DNA of 64,000 nucleotides from Metellina segmentata (GCA_947359465.1 OX375881.1:75539914-75603913); one strand, 5' to 3'; shown: positions 45,366 through 58,190, counted from the first letter of the stretch. Notes: a model not told the origin generated them from the letters alone. Program-made: numbers and translations.

Positions 45366-48305
45366 TAAGTGGGATAAAATTACAAATCAAGAATTGTACA
45401 AGACAAAAATAATGCAGAAGTGAAAAATTAAAAATTTTATTTCAGATTTTTTTTGTTATAATATACTTCAAAAAATACAAACATGTACATTAAAATTGTA
45501 AAAAATGCAAAACATTATTTAAAATTTTCAAAAATATTTACCTTTTAAGCAACACCAAGAAATTTTGCACAACTTGAACAAGTGATGACAAATTTGCAGT
45601 AAAATCTCAATTCATCATTCATAATCTTAAGGCAATATGGGTTATTTCATTTTCCCACAAATTTTATTTCTACGGATACAAATTAAACATAAGAATTTCT
45701 TGCTGCTCTTGTGGGAAAGTAGATGATCTTGGGAGAGTTCATTTCTGAAATAATAAGCTCTCCAGAGTTGAGGTCTGTTGTACACAAAACCATGCATTGC
45801 CATTTGCTTTACCAACTTATAATTAATCACTAATATTGCTAGCAACCCTGAATGATACTCTAATCTAATGCTTATTGTTTACATTTAACATGTCACCAAA
45901 TAGAACAGATTTGTCCAAAACGAAATTCAAATGTCAACGCATCTCAGCTAGACTAGCCACATAGAACTTTTACCTTTTCACTCGCACATCAAAGAACTTA
46001 CTTCATTTTAATAGCATTTGATAAATATTATGAAAACTCATTTGAAAAAGCTTGATTACAATCAAAATTTAAAAGCTTCCATAGATAAAAATTTATTCCT
46101 GTAGATTTATAAAAAAAATTTAATTTACTTTTTGGTAAGTTTAACTTTAAAAAAAAAACGACTCTGGAAAGATGAAATAAAAATCTCTTGCCTTTGAAGG
46201 TATGTCCAGTCATAATTGAGATTTCGCTGCATCATAACTGAATGCTTGATAACGAGTCAAACACTTAAACTATCAAGTAGAGTAATATCAAATAATAATC
46301 CATAAATTTTATTCTATAATGCAGAATGGTTCAAATGTCCTTAAAAAGCAAACAATTAAGTTAAAATTTTACCCATTTATGATTTTGATAACATTTGAAT
46401 ACATGTGAGACATTAATTAGTGTTAAAATAATCGCTTATATTACCTTATTTTGATAAACATTCAAATAAATGCAATGCATTAGTGTTAAGATAACTACCT
46501 ATCATACCAACAAATAAATGAAAAATGCAACACATTGAGATGAGTTAAAGAGTCAGTAAACTCTCGTTGAAAATGAAATTACGCAACAAAAAATCCACGC
46601 TTCAAATTGGCACTGCATTTGTAAACACAAGGCTGAATAGCAGTTTGAAGTCAAATATCAATCACATCATTCTCAAGAGGCACTTGGACAATAATTTACA
46701 AGTTCAACAACTAGAAAGGATATCCAGCTAAATAAAGAATACTTTATAAGTTTAATAATTAAATCCAAAAAGAAAATATTTCAATTTTAAAATGTGTATG
46801 TACTGAAATGAAATAATCCATCACTTAAAAAACATTCATAATAGATATGGTTAGACACATAAATAAATTATTACAAAATGGAACTACTTGAAGTATAAAA
46901 TGAATACATTTTATTTGGCACAAAACGCAAAGTTGTGAATTTAGCTTTAATAATCATCTACTGTGAAATATGATTTAACTTTTTAGTTAACTAAAAAAAA
47001 TAAAAGTTTAAGCTCAGTTTAAGATTTCTGTGAATGATAATATGGTTTGATATTAACAGAATTTATCCAAAAGAATCATTAATTGAACTAAAATAAGTTT
47101 TTTAATTGTTTTTTCAAGGTACAAATAAAAACAATAGTTTTTAGTCAATAGCATGTCAACTAAATTATTTTCCCAAATTGAACTGAAAAATAAAAACATC
47201 AAGAATCTGTACTGAGTTTGGCATTACTAGTTCAGTTAGAAAAATTTAAGGATATCTTTCAAATGTACACAAGCAAACAAAACTCCAATAAAATTAGGTG
47301 CATTTTTTAATTTAATTACAAATGTTTTATTTTATTAGTCATTTTAAGTCAAAAATATTTTCTTCAAATACTATTCTAATTATTAATTCATGACACAATA
47401 AATGTCCATACATAATACTGAATGATTAAACAATTTTAAAATGGTTAACAAAAATAATTTTGTTAACTAAATACACTTTCAAGTAACATAACAAGTATTT
47501 GAGCAAGTGTTCATAGAAATGGAACAGGCCTGTAAGGAAAACACATAAGCAACATAGAAATATCAATAAATGAAACTTCCAGTGCAACATTTTAAAAGGC
47601 ACTATTTTTGACATCCAAAGTGGTATGGGTAAAAAAATATATATATTTTTTTTTGTTAAGCATTTTCTAAGAGGATATAATTTACATTTCTTTCTAGACA
47701 GATTACAGCATGGCATCCCATGAAAAGTTGTCAAGTTTGGAATTTTAAATTTATGAGCATAACACACACATTAGCACACCTGTCATTTAGAATTTAAAAA
47801 AAAAAAAAAACATTTGTATTTAAAACTTAATAACACGAACTAAAAGTAAACAAATTATACAGGAATCAACTGATGACTAAGTCACATTGCTCTCTAATGC
47901 ATAAATTGACAAAGAGGAATTTCAGAAATTAGCTGAAATCCAATACACAATCACAGTAACTGTTTTTAAAAGCTTACTTATTACATCAATATCCTTTTAT
48001 GTATATGTATGTACAAAAGCTCTACATGTTTTTGTAACAATAACTTGAATATACAATCTAAAAAATATTTACAATTTTAGTGGCACTCATTGGGATGCAA
48101 ATGTTATTTTGTTACAAAATCCAGTACACAACTATTTGAGTAAACAGGCAATACAAGAATATTTGCTCAAATATAAACCACAGATTTCATTGTTATGGTA
48201 CGCAAAACTTGCGTTTCTCTTATGTATATAGTAAGGCACTCAATCACGATGAATTTGGCAATCAAAGATTTGAATTTTTATGTACATAAATATATATATG
48301 ATCTA

Positions 48306-48360
48306 TCAGCTTGGGCAAAAACTGAAGTTAGGAAATAAATGGCAATGTAGAGATAAAAAC
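48306..48360 (-). CDS. fng: Fringe last coding exon and stop
   Basis: A 55-bp exon follows acceptor CATTACAG and encodes [17 protein letters not shown] then TGA at 48308-48306. The two cysteines and the FSFCP ending match insect Fringe, which supports an arthropod origin. Confidence 0.92.
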
Positions 48361-51300
48361 CTGTAATGAAGAAGAAAAAAAATTTTAATGTTAATTATAC
48401 TTTTACAATCATAAATTAGTATATTAATATTTTTTTAATGAATTGAAGAAATGATATATCCATATTTAATCCTTTTTTATTCAAAAATCATGTATAAAAG
48501 CAATTTTGATATTTTCTATTTGCAATCACATAACATTTCTCCATTATCTTTTAAACCATCTACAGAAGTGTGTCACAGCACTTATTTGCACGATTTGGCA
48601 AACACATTTTTCATTATTAATAAGAGATGGGTCATCTTTTGCTTTCAGTAGTTTGTGTCCATCTAAGTCACTCTGCATCATTTTATTGTTACATAATAGC
48701 AAATTAGACAAGGTAAAGAATTTAGACACTGTAAAGTTTTAAAGTTATAAGAAATAAAGTAAATTCTGAATCACTACAAATTTTTATGCCAAGACCCAAC
48801 AATAGGATTCGAACCCAGAGCCGATCGCCTGAGCACTAATTTGGCTACCAGGCCAACCCATCTGCCTTGAAGAATCATTTAAAAACTTGCCCTGCAGCTT
48901 GCACTTTAAGTCTCCTATACAGTATAAAAAATCTATCTCAGAATCTTGCCCCCCCCCCATCTATACTATGTTTGATATTTTAACAATCTCAAATTATCAT
49001 ACCCTGTAATGAAGTGCTTAAGATAACAATGGAGTTTTATCCAGACTAATGTCATAGATACACCCATGATTCCATGTCATTAAATACTATAACATTGGAA
49101 AACAGCTGATATGAACTATTTTTAACGTCAATATTTTACATTACATATGCAACATATGATAAAGACAAATCTTAATTGATTTTCACTATTTCAAAAGAAA
49201 TCTGGGAATGTTTATACATCTATATCATCTAAATACTCAGTATTATAAGTCTGTCCTTTGTTACAAAAAAATGTTATAATTTTCATTTCAAGCAAATGTC
49301 AGAATATCTTTGTTTTTCTATTCCCATATTTATCAAATTCTTTAACCAGTGTCTCTAGAACGTAAGTTAACGGAAACACCCACACGATGCATGTTGCACT
49401 GTTATAATTATTACATTACTAGATAGAATCGCACCACAGTTGAAAGTATGTCTACTGTAGTTGAGACTACTAACATAGGACCACAGAAGCAGAATTGCCA
49501 CAGCCAAAGAACTGGTGAAATAGTTGCTTAGTAGCATAAATTCTTAATAGAAACAAAATTAGTCTTCTGTATTTTATTACTAGCAAAATTTAGCTGCTCC
49601 AGCAGTTACACCCTTGGCATATGATCTGTGTGGAGAAGTAGGAAATATTTCTGATGCACAGCAAACACATTACACTTGAAACAAATATACCATGTTCTGT
49701 TAACGACATGCCTCAAAGTAATCAGAAATAGTTAGTATACTTATCAAACGTTTTTAATACCATTGGAGAGCAGTAGGTTAAAGCCAAAAAAGATTATCTC
49801 CAATGAAGCAGAAAGCATGAATTTGTGACAAGGATTCATGAAAATGGCAAAAATGAGGGTTTAATTTTCTTTCGCCCATGACTATTATTGGCCATTTTTA
49901 AAAAGGCGCTAAAATTCTGTAAAATAGGAGCTTTCAAGACAATTTTTCTTAAAAAGATACCCTTAGTCACAAGGGTTGGAAAATAGTAGTAAAAGCTGTG
50001 GTTTAGTCATCTGTGGCATCCAATCCTTGGTATAATTATTTTTTTTCTGGCCATATGTATTTAGTAATGAAGTATTTTCATCACCACCAAACAAGGAAGT
50101 TATAGACGAACCGAAATATGAAATAGTTATCGATGAAATTGCAGAAATTAAAAATAATACAAAAAAAAAAAAAAAAAATAGCTTTTATTTTTTAAATTTA
50201 AATTTAAAATTTTAATAAAGATCAACAATTTCTACTTTGTTAATTCCAAAGAAACTAGTTGCCCAATCATCACTACAATGCATAACTTTCCCTTCGCACG
50301 GGGGTTTCACTATATACCTCACGTACATTCTTTGCATAACCCATTAATAGAGGGGGCTATGCAATCAACCAAGACAAACGTCCATGCCTATACTAAATTT
50401 GAAGCAGGAATCTCTAGATCAGGAAGCCAGCACCCTAACTACTAAATTGATTGATCAGCATGGTAATTAAAATACTACTATTTTTACAGTACAAAACATT
50501 AAGACACAATTTTAAAACTCAAGTACCTAGTAGGGTCTACTTTTACATCAAATCCATCAATCTGTAAAACATTCATTTCATGTCCAAACCTTGAGTAGCT
50601 GAATGAAATCTGCAAAACATAACAATACTTGAAATACCAATAAATAATTTAATTATTTATTCCTAGTTTCTTAAAATAGACATATGCTACATATTTTATG
50701 TTCACTGTTTTAGATCAATTGTTCCTCCATAATCAATTTTTGCTACTGAAATGCTAGGTAGACAGAGATTACAGTTTAAAGCACTGTATGGAAAACAAAT
50801 CAAGATTTTTCCTACCCAAGCAAAAGAAAAACTATTGCCTTTTTTAGGCTATTTTTCATTTTAAGGATACATTTCATAGATTAACCAAATGATGCAAAAC
50901 ATAAACCAAAAGCGTTTTGCACAACATAGACTTGCCCAATACACATAGAAATCAGCCTCTGATGATAAACAGATTTGTCATGCATATTTTCAATTATCAG
51001 ACTTGTTTGTCAGTTGTCATTGTCATCTTAACCACTAATCATTGTCAACACTTTATTTAGAGTGTTCACAAAGTATGTTTGGTTTTTACTCTATTCAGTT
51101 GGTAGGCCATACTTGACCAAGCTGTGACAAACAACGGAAACTAAACAGGAATACAGCACAAGGGAAGTTTTACTGAAGAGCAACAGACCCAAAGTGAAAT
51201 GAAACCTTGCAGGTTGCCAGCGCAGTGGGAAAACCCACTCAGCTGCTGTAATACCAGTCAAAGTAGGGAAACAAATCATTTTTAGTTTAAAAGTATCATT

Positions 51301-54300
51301 CTTGAAACAAGCAGAAGCAATTTTGTTTTTAACATTTAAAGAAAATAACTTGCATCCTGACATGTTATCATTGACAAGAGTAAAAGAAAACTTTAGGTTT
51401 GATTTTCTTAAAAATGAAAATGACTTTTTTTTTAAATTGTGATGAAATTTAATTTTAATCTTAAATTAACATTTTAAACATTATTTTTTTAATTGATATC
51501 AATTTAAATTAAGTCAATTAGAATTATGTTTTAAAGTGAATCAAAAAATGCTGAACATCCATGCCTGTATTGAGATTTTAATCCAGAGCTTGTTATAGGG
51601 TAGGCTATGAAGCAAAGCTGACATTCTACCCATTCTATTTTAAGTATTTAATTGTTTCAATGAATTCAGAAAAACATCAGATGCTGTGGAATTCTTTTTA
51701 CAATTTTATTAACATATCCTCTCACAAAATCAATTTTATCTTAGTTAAAGAACTACAGTATTTAAAGCATATCTTGCTCTTTAAAAATCAATAATTCATC
51801 AACAACAAACCATAGTGTGTGGTTAGCTATTTCTTCCTCTACAATATTATCTTTCAAAAATAAATTAAACTAGTATTTCACATAACACATAATATTTCAA
51901 AAATTAATACCGAGAGCATGTATTTTACTGGCATCAAGTGATAAAAAATTATTTATGACCAAAGCTAATTGATACAGAACCTTTAATATTGAATGTTTTG
52001 ACAAACAATATATCTGGAACTAAAAATTATTTTAGTAGATTAATTTTATTTCATACCTATTCTTCAAATTTGAAGAGACAAATCTTTTAATTTTAGGCAA
52101 CAAACTTTAATTTTTTTTACAGTAGAGTTTATTTAAATCAGGGTTGGCAAGATGGGTCCACCAACAAAAACCCACTGGGTTTTTGTAAATAATCTGACAT
52201 TATATATATATATCCAAACCTGCCTGGTATTTATGTGTTCGTATTAGAGAGAGTGTACTGTATACAAAAAAAAATTAAATCATATCATTAAACTTGTAAC
52301 AAAAACAGTTGATAAAACCAACAAAATTTACATGAAAATATAATATACTATTACAAAAGACTATAATTAACATGAAATATAGCATTCCTTCAGAATAACA
52401 ACATTTTAGATTGAGCTTTTTATTCTAACAAAATGTAATATTTGACAGTTACAAAATCACTTCCATCAAAAATGCAATTGCTGCACCAAATTGCACTTAA
52501 CAATGCATTTAATTAAAATGTTTAAGAATATTAAAGGGATTAGCATTATAGTGCTTATTTTGTTTCTTATGTGTACAGTTATTATCTGTAACATTAAAGA
52601 ATTATTGCTTTTGCATTTAACTTTTTTTTTTCATTAGAAAAATCAAGAGTTCCTATGTAATGCTATATATTTATCCTTAGAATGGCTCCATATATATATA
52701 TATGCTACAAATTAAACGTTTTTATACCACAAATTGGTACTTTTGCTGCTCCAACCAGTAGGGTAGTTGTTAAAAAAAGGTGGGGGGTGATCATTTTTGA
52801 AGAATTTCAACCACCTGACTGTATGAACCCCCCACTTAACAAAATCCTGGCTACATATTTTAACAAAATCCTGGCTACATACCCGGGTTTTTGCCAACCG
52901 ATTTAAATTGGATAGATTCATAAAAATTTCACTTATTAGTCAAAGCACTTTGCCACAGTAAGAACTTGCACAATTTAGTATAAATAAAGATTCGATGAGC
53001 AATTTATATATAAAAGCAGAATTATTATTAATTTTTAGTGACTTATTGCTTGAAACCTTAAGCTTGATGTCAACTTCTTTACAAGATATAAAAGCATCCT
53101 ATAGCTATATCACAAAAAGTCACAATTTAAATAATTCAAGTTGGTTTTTTCTATGTAAACTGATACAAGTGTTCAAGAAACTTACCTGTTCTGTAAAACT
53201 GTCCTGTTTTAGAAATTTCATAGGCTCAAAATGGGAATGAAATAAATCCACAACTGTAAGCTTCTTCTGTAAAATATGCTCTGAAAAAGATTGGGAAGTG
53301 AAAATAAAATTCACATTCATACAGGAAAGCTACCATAGTAGTATTGTTAAAACATCTGTTAAATATACCTATTATATAACCCATAGTAACATCATCAGGC
53401 AAGCGAATCTTTTCTCCAATGCTGATGAATTTACCACCACTGTAAAAAAAAAATACAAAAAATTTAGGAATTTAGGACAGCAGAGGGACAGAGTGATTTG
53501 ATTTTAACTAACATCAATGGTCTGAGTTGTCTAACAAAAGAGAAAGAATATTCATCAATACTATTATTTGAATAATCATTGAGTCTTTTGTTTTAGGTAA
53601 CCCTAATAGACTTCAAATTAAGGGAAATCAGTACATGCAATAAACTTTCAAATTCATTTTTAATTATTTCTTTTAATTACACCTGGTATCAATGAGTGCT
53701 ATTGGCATGTCTTCAAACATAAATTTAACCCAATTGACTAATGTAACAATGACTTGATAGCAACTAGTTAAGAATTAATGTAACTCACGGAGAGAGTTGG
53801 ATTTAACTTAAATTAATTCTTAAATTTAACAGCTTGGATAAACTTAAGATATTAACTAACAATATACAAATTGAAAAAAAATAATACCATTATAGTAATT
53901 CACTATGTTTTTAATGGATTGCAGTTAGAACCTGAGATTATTTCTGTTTTCTTGAGAGCTAACCCTTTATTCTTGTTAAAGAAACTACTAAAAGTGCAAA
54001 CTGTACTTCATAAAGTTTTGAACATGTAGCATTTGTCAACATTTACACTGATGAAGAGGAAGGGTAAAAATAAGCAAGATTTCATGAATTCTGTGAATTA
54101 ATTTGTGAACAATATCTTCTATCCAACATACCTTGCGATGGGAAGCATTTTTAAAGCTAATGCTCGACTAATGCAAAAGCCAGCTCCACCCGTAGCAAAC
54201 CAGAAGGATATATTTTTCTATAAATATAAAAACAGGAAAGTAAATACACTATTATAAGAGTGAAATATAATAAATAGAATTAAAAACATTTATTACACCC

Positions 54301-57300
54301 AACCTTTTGACACATCTATATAAATAAAAATGGAGTGTTTGTATATTGCATAGTTTCAACCCATTTCAGGTTTTTTATCCTTTTTGTGCCCTTTTGAGAA
54401 AACCGTCTCTTGCACGTTCAGTGTCAGTCTGTGCCCGTGCTACGTCCAAACAAGTGGATATATTTTCATGAAACTTTCCATACTGAGAGTACAGTATAAC
54501 CACATTATAGCAGACTAGTATTATCTAAAGGGTGCACAGTCGTCAAAAAAAAACCCTCACCCGATCGCAATTGCACAATTTACTACAAAGAACAAAATGG
54601 AAGATAGCAATCGATAGGGGGATTAATGTTTTCTACAAATATCAAAACTTAAATTTTGACAAAGGGGCTGTCTTCATATTAAATTGGGTGCTTGCTCCGA
54701 TAATTTCAAAACAAACCCCATCTTTTATCACAAATTTGGATTCTACACAAAATTTCAGGCGGATTTGATGAAAAAAAAATGTAAAACAACGTAAAATTGA
54801 CGGAGAAAATTCATAAAAATCATTGAGGGAGCGTATAAATGTTCAGAATTCAATCGCAATATAAATATTAATAAAGAGGTGTAGTGGCCGCCGCAGTTAA
54901 TGACCTGTTGCACACGCTGTGGTGTGGAGTCCATTAAGATGGTGACAAAATCAGAATCCATTCTGACTGAATCCCATGATCTATTGGCAAAAATTTCTGT
55001 TTTCACTATATGAACAATTCCTAATAACAATACTAATCATTGAATATACCCAATAACAATAATAATCATCCAATAAAATAGATTAACTTTGTTTTATTTC
55101 TGACTGAAATAGTGTGTAGAATCCAAATTTGTGATAAGAGATAGGGGTTCATAAATTTAACATGAAGACAGCCCCTAAGACAAATTTTAAATTTTGATAT
55201 TTGCAGAAAACATTTATCCCTATCGATTGCAACTTTCAGTTTTGTTCTGCGATGTAAATTGTGCAATTGCGATCAGGCGAGTTATTTTTCTTTTGACTGC
55301 TGTACAATGAAAGTACAGTAGTTATATACTAAACACTTTTTATAGCTATCAAATAAAAAAAGTCTTCAACATAGGTTGAATTGAAAAAGACGTATAGACT
55401 GCATTAATCTTTAGAACAAGGTCCTGGTTCATGTTGATAAAAATAAACATCCTTTATTATTCCTGTCTGTTTTATTAACTGTCCGTTATAATATAATGTG
55501 GTTCTACTGTACTTGCATTCATTTAGCGATTAAACTTGATTGTGCCCTGTGATTGTGTCCGTCTTCCCTTTCTATGTTCGGTTTTGTGCGATTGTACAAG
55601 TGTCATGTAAACTAAATTCAACATTTGTTAATGCAATGTTCTTAAATATGATGCACCATATTTTAGTGAATAAATTATTTAAAATTTCTTTGCTTGAATA
55701 TTTAGATGGGTTTCATTCTAAAATGTCTGAATAACTATACTTAAATCAACCACGATTTGGTAGTTTTGGAGAAGCTGGTAGGTTGAACATTGCAATTATC
55801 TGGATTGTTTCACCAATACTGAAAAAAAAAAATTCTAAACGCTATTTTTACTTAATTTAAATTCCAATACATTTGTATTTTGAGCAGTATTTATTTTCTT
55901 TTCAAAATGTTAACAATTTTCAAAATGTTAACAATTTCCGAATATTTGGGACAAACCATATTCTGCAACATAACGGAAACTTGTGATTGTTTTCCACATG
56001 CAATGATATTTTCTGGGGTTTTTTTGCTCAGAATTAATTTTGTTTTAAAATTTTGTCTAATTTTTAGTTGTAAGTTGTGGCAAACATTCCAGATCAAAAG
56101 AAATCAATAATTTATATCTCTAGAGCAACTTTTTTTACCCTCCAAGTTTTATTTTACTGTTTTGCTTTCTGTTTTAAACATTTATTATTTTAATGAATTG
56201 CATTCCTTTTTAATCACACCACCACAAATTATTCGATTTAAAGTAGCAGGTTAGTTTGAATAACACACATTTCAAGTGTAATTTTGCCATTATTCAAAGA
56301 AATAATGTTAAAAATTTCAAACTAGAACTTTTGAACTATGAAAAAATTCTGTCATACTGACAAGAGATTAAGGTGGATTATTTCACGAGTAGAAGATCAA
56401 TTGAAACAACTTTTATATGTAAAGAAGGGTTTATTGAAAACAATGATTTTCTTTTAATAAACTATCGCAACAAATCGATTTACCTTTGTACTGAAGACAT
56501 GCAATTTTAAAACAAGTTCTTTTATTATTAGACTTTTCACAAAATGTAATTTTCAAATAAAAATACATTTGCTTTTTAAAAAAACTTGGTGATAAATATC
56601 TTATCAAATTAGATCGTCATCCTTCCCTTAACGATGGCGGAAATCGACAATGTCGCATGTCTGGTGCAAGAGTGCCTAAATAATTTTGTTGACTACAAGT
56701 GCGAGAGCACTCGCCATAGATTCGTCATTTTTATTGATTTGAGCATGCAAAAAACTTAGGGAGGGAATTCCGAATCTCCTAAAAAATGTATTGTAGTAGT
56801 AATCGTAGTGTTACCTTTCGTCATATTTTTAGCTTTGTCATGCAGCAAGGGTGCAATATTTGTGAAATGTATTACTTGGGTTGAAATGCATGTGTAGGAT
56901 TTCTGTCAAAAGTAAGTTGTACAAATTATAGATATTAAAATATTATTTTATTCTAGTGATTAGATATTATGATCATTTCTTTAATCTATAGTTTAACCAA
57001 TCCAACCCGAGTAAGGTCGGGTACTTTTGTTAGTGAGGACATAATATCTGCCAGCTTTTTGCCTGTGTTTTTCAAATCCCGAGTGTATTGTGATGGTAGA
57101 CACACAGGCAAGATGACAGTCCTCAAATGGAAAGTGACAGTCAATGTTCAAGTGCTTTTTTTAGTTTAAGCAGCAAAAGCTCTAAAAACTATACAAAATA
57201 TATTATGGAACAAGAGAATGCCCCATCTGCACTTAATAGCTTGGGAGACTGAAAACTTTTAGAAAAGTATACATATTTTTTCTAATTTTTAAACATAATT

Positions 57301-58190
57301 GGTGTACACTAATTTTTAATTGATCACTAACACTCATATGAATCATTATTTAAATTGAGTTTTACAGCATCATTTGGAACATTTATTTGAAAAATGCTCT
57401 TGCACCACATTTTGGAATTCATATAATTTCTAATTGTTGAGGTAAAATTATTTTAAATTGTGCTTAGGAAGCTTTTTAATTGGGGGGGGGGGTCAATTTT
57501 CTGAAAATGTCAACTGAGAAATTTATTTTAGGAAAACATTTACCTGCTTATCATAGCGGCTGATGATTTCTAATGGAGAACGGATACTTGGTTTCCCAAG
57601 ATACCAATCTTCTTGTGGATTATATGACTGGAGTAATTTTACCAATCTTGGCACATTCACATAATTATCATCATCAAAATGGCAGAACCATCTGAAAGAT
57701 ATGCCATCAGTACAAAATAATAGGAATTTATGAATAGCATTACAACTCAACCCAAATAATAAAATCAATATTTTTTGACAAATACTTACTTCTTAGAACT
57801 TTCTAAAAATGTATCAAATTCAACAGACATCTTACAGCATAAAGCTTTTCTGTAAGAAAATAATCCATCTTTAGAGAAAAATCATACATGAAAATCACTA
57901 TTTAAAAAACTATACTTGCACAAGGACTTTTAAATAGTATGCAAAAACTTTTTATTACAATCTCTTACAAAACAAATAAAATATCAACAATATTCATACA
58001 ATTCAGTTTATACCTGAAAAATGCATGATTTCCAGTTTTTAATCATGAAATTTTTAAATATGAGCCAAAATAATTTTAAAACAATGGTCAAACAAAATTA
58101 AGTCTTACTCAAAATTTAAAAAAGTCTTATATGTAATAAATACTCACCTATTATGAGATGAAGAACAATTTGTGTTAATAAAATGACCTT
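48306..58190 (-). CDS. fng: Fringe beta-1,3-N-acetylglucosaminyltransferase, C-terminal half (8 exons)
   Basis: Exons 58190-58148, 57849-57790, 57691-57544, 54217-54132, 53439-53369, 53280-53186, 50609-50527 and 48360-48306 join in frame (641 nt, about 212 residues). Fringe is a GT31 enzyme of the Golgi that extends O-fucose on Notch EGF repeats with GlcNAc and so tunes ligand choice. The metal-binding DDD motif sits in [13 protein letters not shown]. Other family blocks are [84 protein letters not shown] and the end FSFCPS. The end resembles Drosophila Fringe. Full-length Fringe is about 380-410 residues, so the cytoplasmic tail, membrane anchor and N-terminal catalytic part must lie beyond 64000. 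No break was seen in the coding part present. Confidence 0.93.
48785..48875 (-). repeat. tRNA-like SINE remnant
   Basis: On minus, GGCCTGGTAGCCAAATTAG and CTGGGTTCGAATCCTATTG stand at box A and box B spacing. The 5' and 3' arms do not pair, so a working tRNA gene is unlikely. Confidence 0.5.
50375..50465 (-). repeat. Old SINE family A-like head
   Basis: CCATGCCTATACTAAATTTG, ATCTCTAGATCAGGAAGCCA and CACCCTAACTACTAAATTG line up with the tRNA-like head of the SINE at 732-999, with many changes. Confidence 0.45.
50527..50609 (-). CDS. fng: Fringe exon (penultimate)
   Basis: An 83-bp exon encodes [20 protein letters not shown] and DVKVDPT. Vertebrate Fringe has VTLSYGMFENKRNAV and VEADPSRF here. 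Donor is AG|GTACTT, phase 2, completing an Arg codon with the last exon. Confidence 0.9.
51070..51260 (-). repeat. Worn SINE family C copy
   Basis: TTGGTAGGCCATACTTGACCAAGCTGTGACAAAC parallels 23229-23290 loosely. Further on, AGGTTGCCAGCGCAGTGGGA and AACCCACTCAGCTGCTGT match the head order of that family. Confidence 0.45.
52139..52900. mobile_element. Non-autonomous hAT element, 8-bp TSD
   Basis: The ends are CAGGGTTGGCAA (52139) and CGGTTGGCAAAAACCCGGG (minus, 52900). The flanks ATTTAAAT at 52131-52138 and 52901-52908 are identical. The 762-bp interior has no transposase. Near the right end AACAAAATCCTGGCTACATA is repeated twice in tandem, and AACCCACTGGGTTTTTG forms an inverted pair near the left end. 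Confidence 0.85.
53186..53280 (-). CDS. fng: Fringe exon (LFHSHFE block)
   Basis: A 95-bp exon encodes [20 protein letters not shown] and [12 protein letters not shown]. The FHSHxE element is shared with the family. Acceptor is TTTTCAG; donor is CAG|GTAAG. Confidence 0.92.
53369..53439 (-). CDS. fng: Fringe exon (IRLPDD block)
   Basis: A 71-bp exon encodes the [20 protein letters not shown] block and GYII. Vertebrate Fringe reads [24 protein letters not shown]. Acceptor is TTTACAG; donor is G|GTATAT. Confidence 0.93.
53440..54131 (-). other. Fringe intron, no insert seen
   Basis: AT-rich intron without mobile-element signatures. Confidence 0.5.
54132..54217 (-). CDS. fng: Fringe exon (FATGGAGFC block)
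   Basis: An 86-bp exon encodes [20 protein letters not shown] and ALKMLPIA. The [12 protein letters not shown] block is nearly invariant in Fringe proteins. Donor is AG|GTATGT (phase 2). Confidence 0.94.
54315..54490 (+). mobile_element. Helitron-like 5' fragment
   Basis: TCTATATAAATAAAAATGGAGTG is a typical Helitron start in arthropod genomes. TGTCCGTGCTACGTCC-like sequence (GTGCCCGTGCTACGTCC) and TTCATGAAACTTTCCATAC follow. The 3' end is not found, possibly because the TIR element was inserted next to it. Confidence 0.5.
54492..55509. mobile_element. pogo/Tigger-like non-autonomous element with long inverted arms
   Basis: Ends CAGTATAACCACATTATA (54492) and CAGTAGAACCACATTATA (minus, 55509), flanked by TA at 54490-54491 and 55510-55511. 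Inside, 54540-54750 and 55100-55275 are inverted copies of each other: AATTGCACAATTTAC, ATCGATAGGG, GGGGCTGTCTTCAT and TTTGGATTCTACACA occur in both arms. No transposase is encoded. Confidence 0.82.
57544..57691 (-). CDS. fng: Fringe catalytic exon with DDD motif
   Basis: The exon encodes [20 protein letters not shown] and continues to [20 protein letters not shown] then KQ before donor GTAAAT. The DDD triplet is the Mn-binding motif of the GT31 family. The open frame upstream of the acceptor TTTCAG is intronic. Confidence 0.94.
57790..57849 (-). CDS. fng: Fringe internal exon (ALCCKM block)
   Basis: A 60-bp exon encodes [20 protein letters not shown], followed by donor GTAAGT. It is out of reach of ORF listing but matches the ALSCKMAVEYDxFIESGRK region of vertebrate Fringe, and its splice phases fit both neighbours. 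Confidence 0.92.
58148..58190 (-). CDS. fng: Fringe internal exon (NTNCSSSHN block)
   Basis: A 43-bp exon between acceptor TTTTTCAG and donor GTGAGT encodes [14 protein letters not shown]. Vertebrate Fringe has VITNCSAAHSRQALSCKM at this place. The phase in (1) requires an upstream exon that is not in the window. Confidence 0.88.

Larger units (their letters stand above)
43278..48305. other. Spacer between the Fringe 3' end and the WDR83 5' end
   Basis: Both genes run leftward, so this 5-kb stretch should contain the Fringe 3' UTR (from 48305 down) and the WDR83 promoter (just above 43277). No TATA box or polyadenylation site can be fixed with confidence. Mobile-element traces occupy 43805-45365; 45420-48300 is AT-rich with no coding trace. 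Confidence 0.6.
48361..50526 (-). other. Fringe intron before the last exon
   Basis: AT-rich. It holds a worn tRNA-like segment at 48785-48870, another at 50375-50460 and an A-run at 50160-50179. No transposase trace. Confidence 0.55.
50610..53185 (-). other. Fringe intron with SINE remnants and a hAT MITE
   Basis: Holds a worn SINE family C copy (51070-51260), a weak tRNA-like segment (51555-51625) and a non-autonomous hAT element (52139-52900). The rest is AT-rich. Confidence 0.6.
54218..57543 (-). other. Fringe intron (3.3 kb)
   Basis: Holds a Helitron-like 5' fragment (54315-54490) and a 1-kb TIR element (54492-55509). A tandem CAAAATGTTAACAATTT pair is at 55902-55938 and a G-run at 57482-57491. 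No coding trace besides the flanking exons. Confidence 0.55.

Noticed and set aside
47426..47767. 113-codon ORF in the gene spacer
   Set aside because: Composition is that of AT-rich random sequence; no domain, no splice context.
55902..55938. Tandem pair as a regulatory element
   Set aside because: Two copies of CAAAATGTTAACAATTT in AT-rich intron DNA are likely slippage; nothing ties them to a function.
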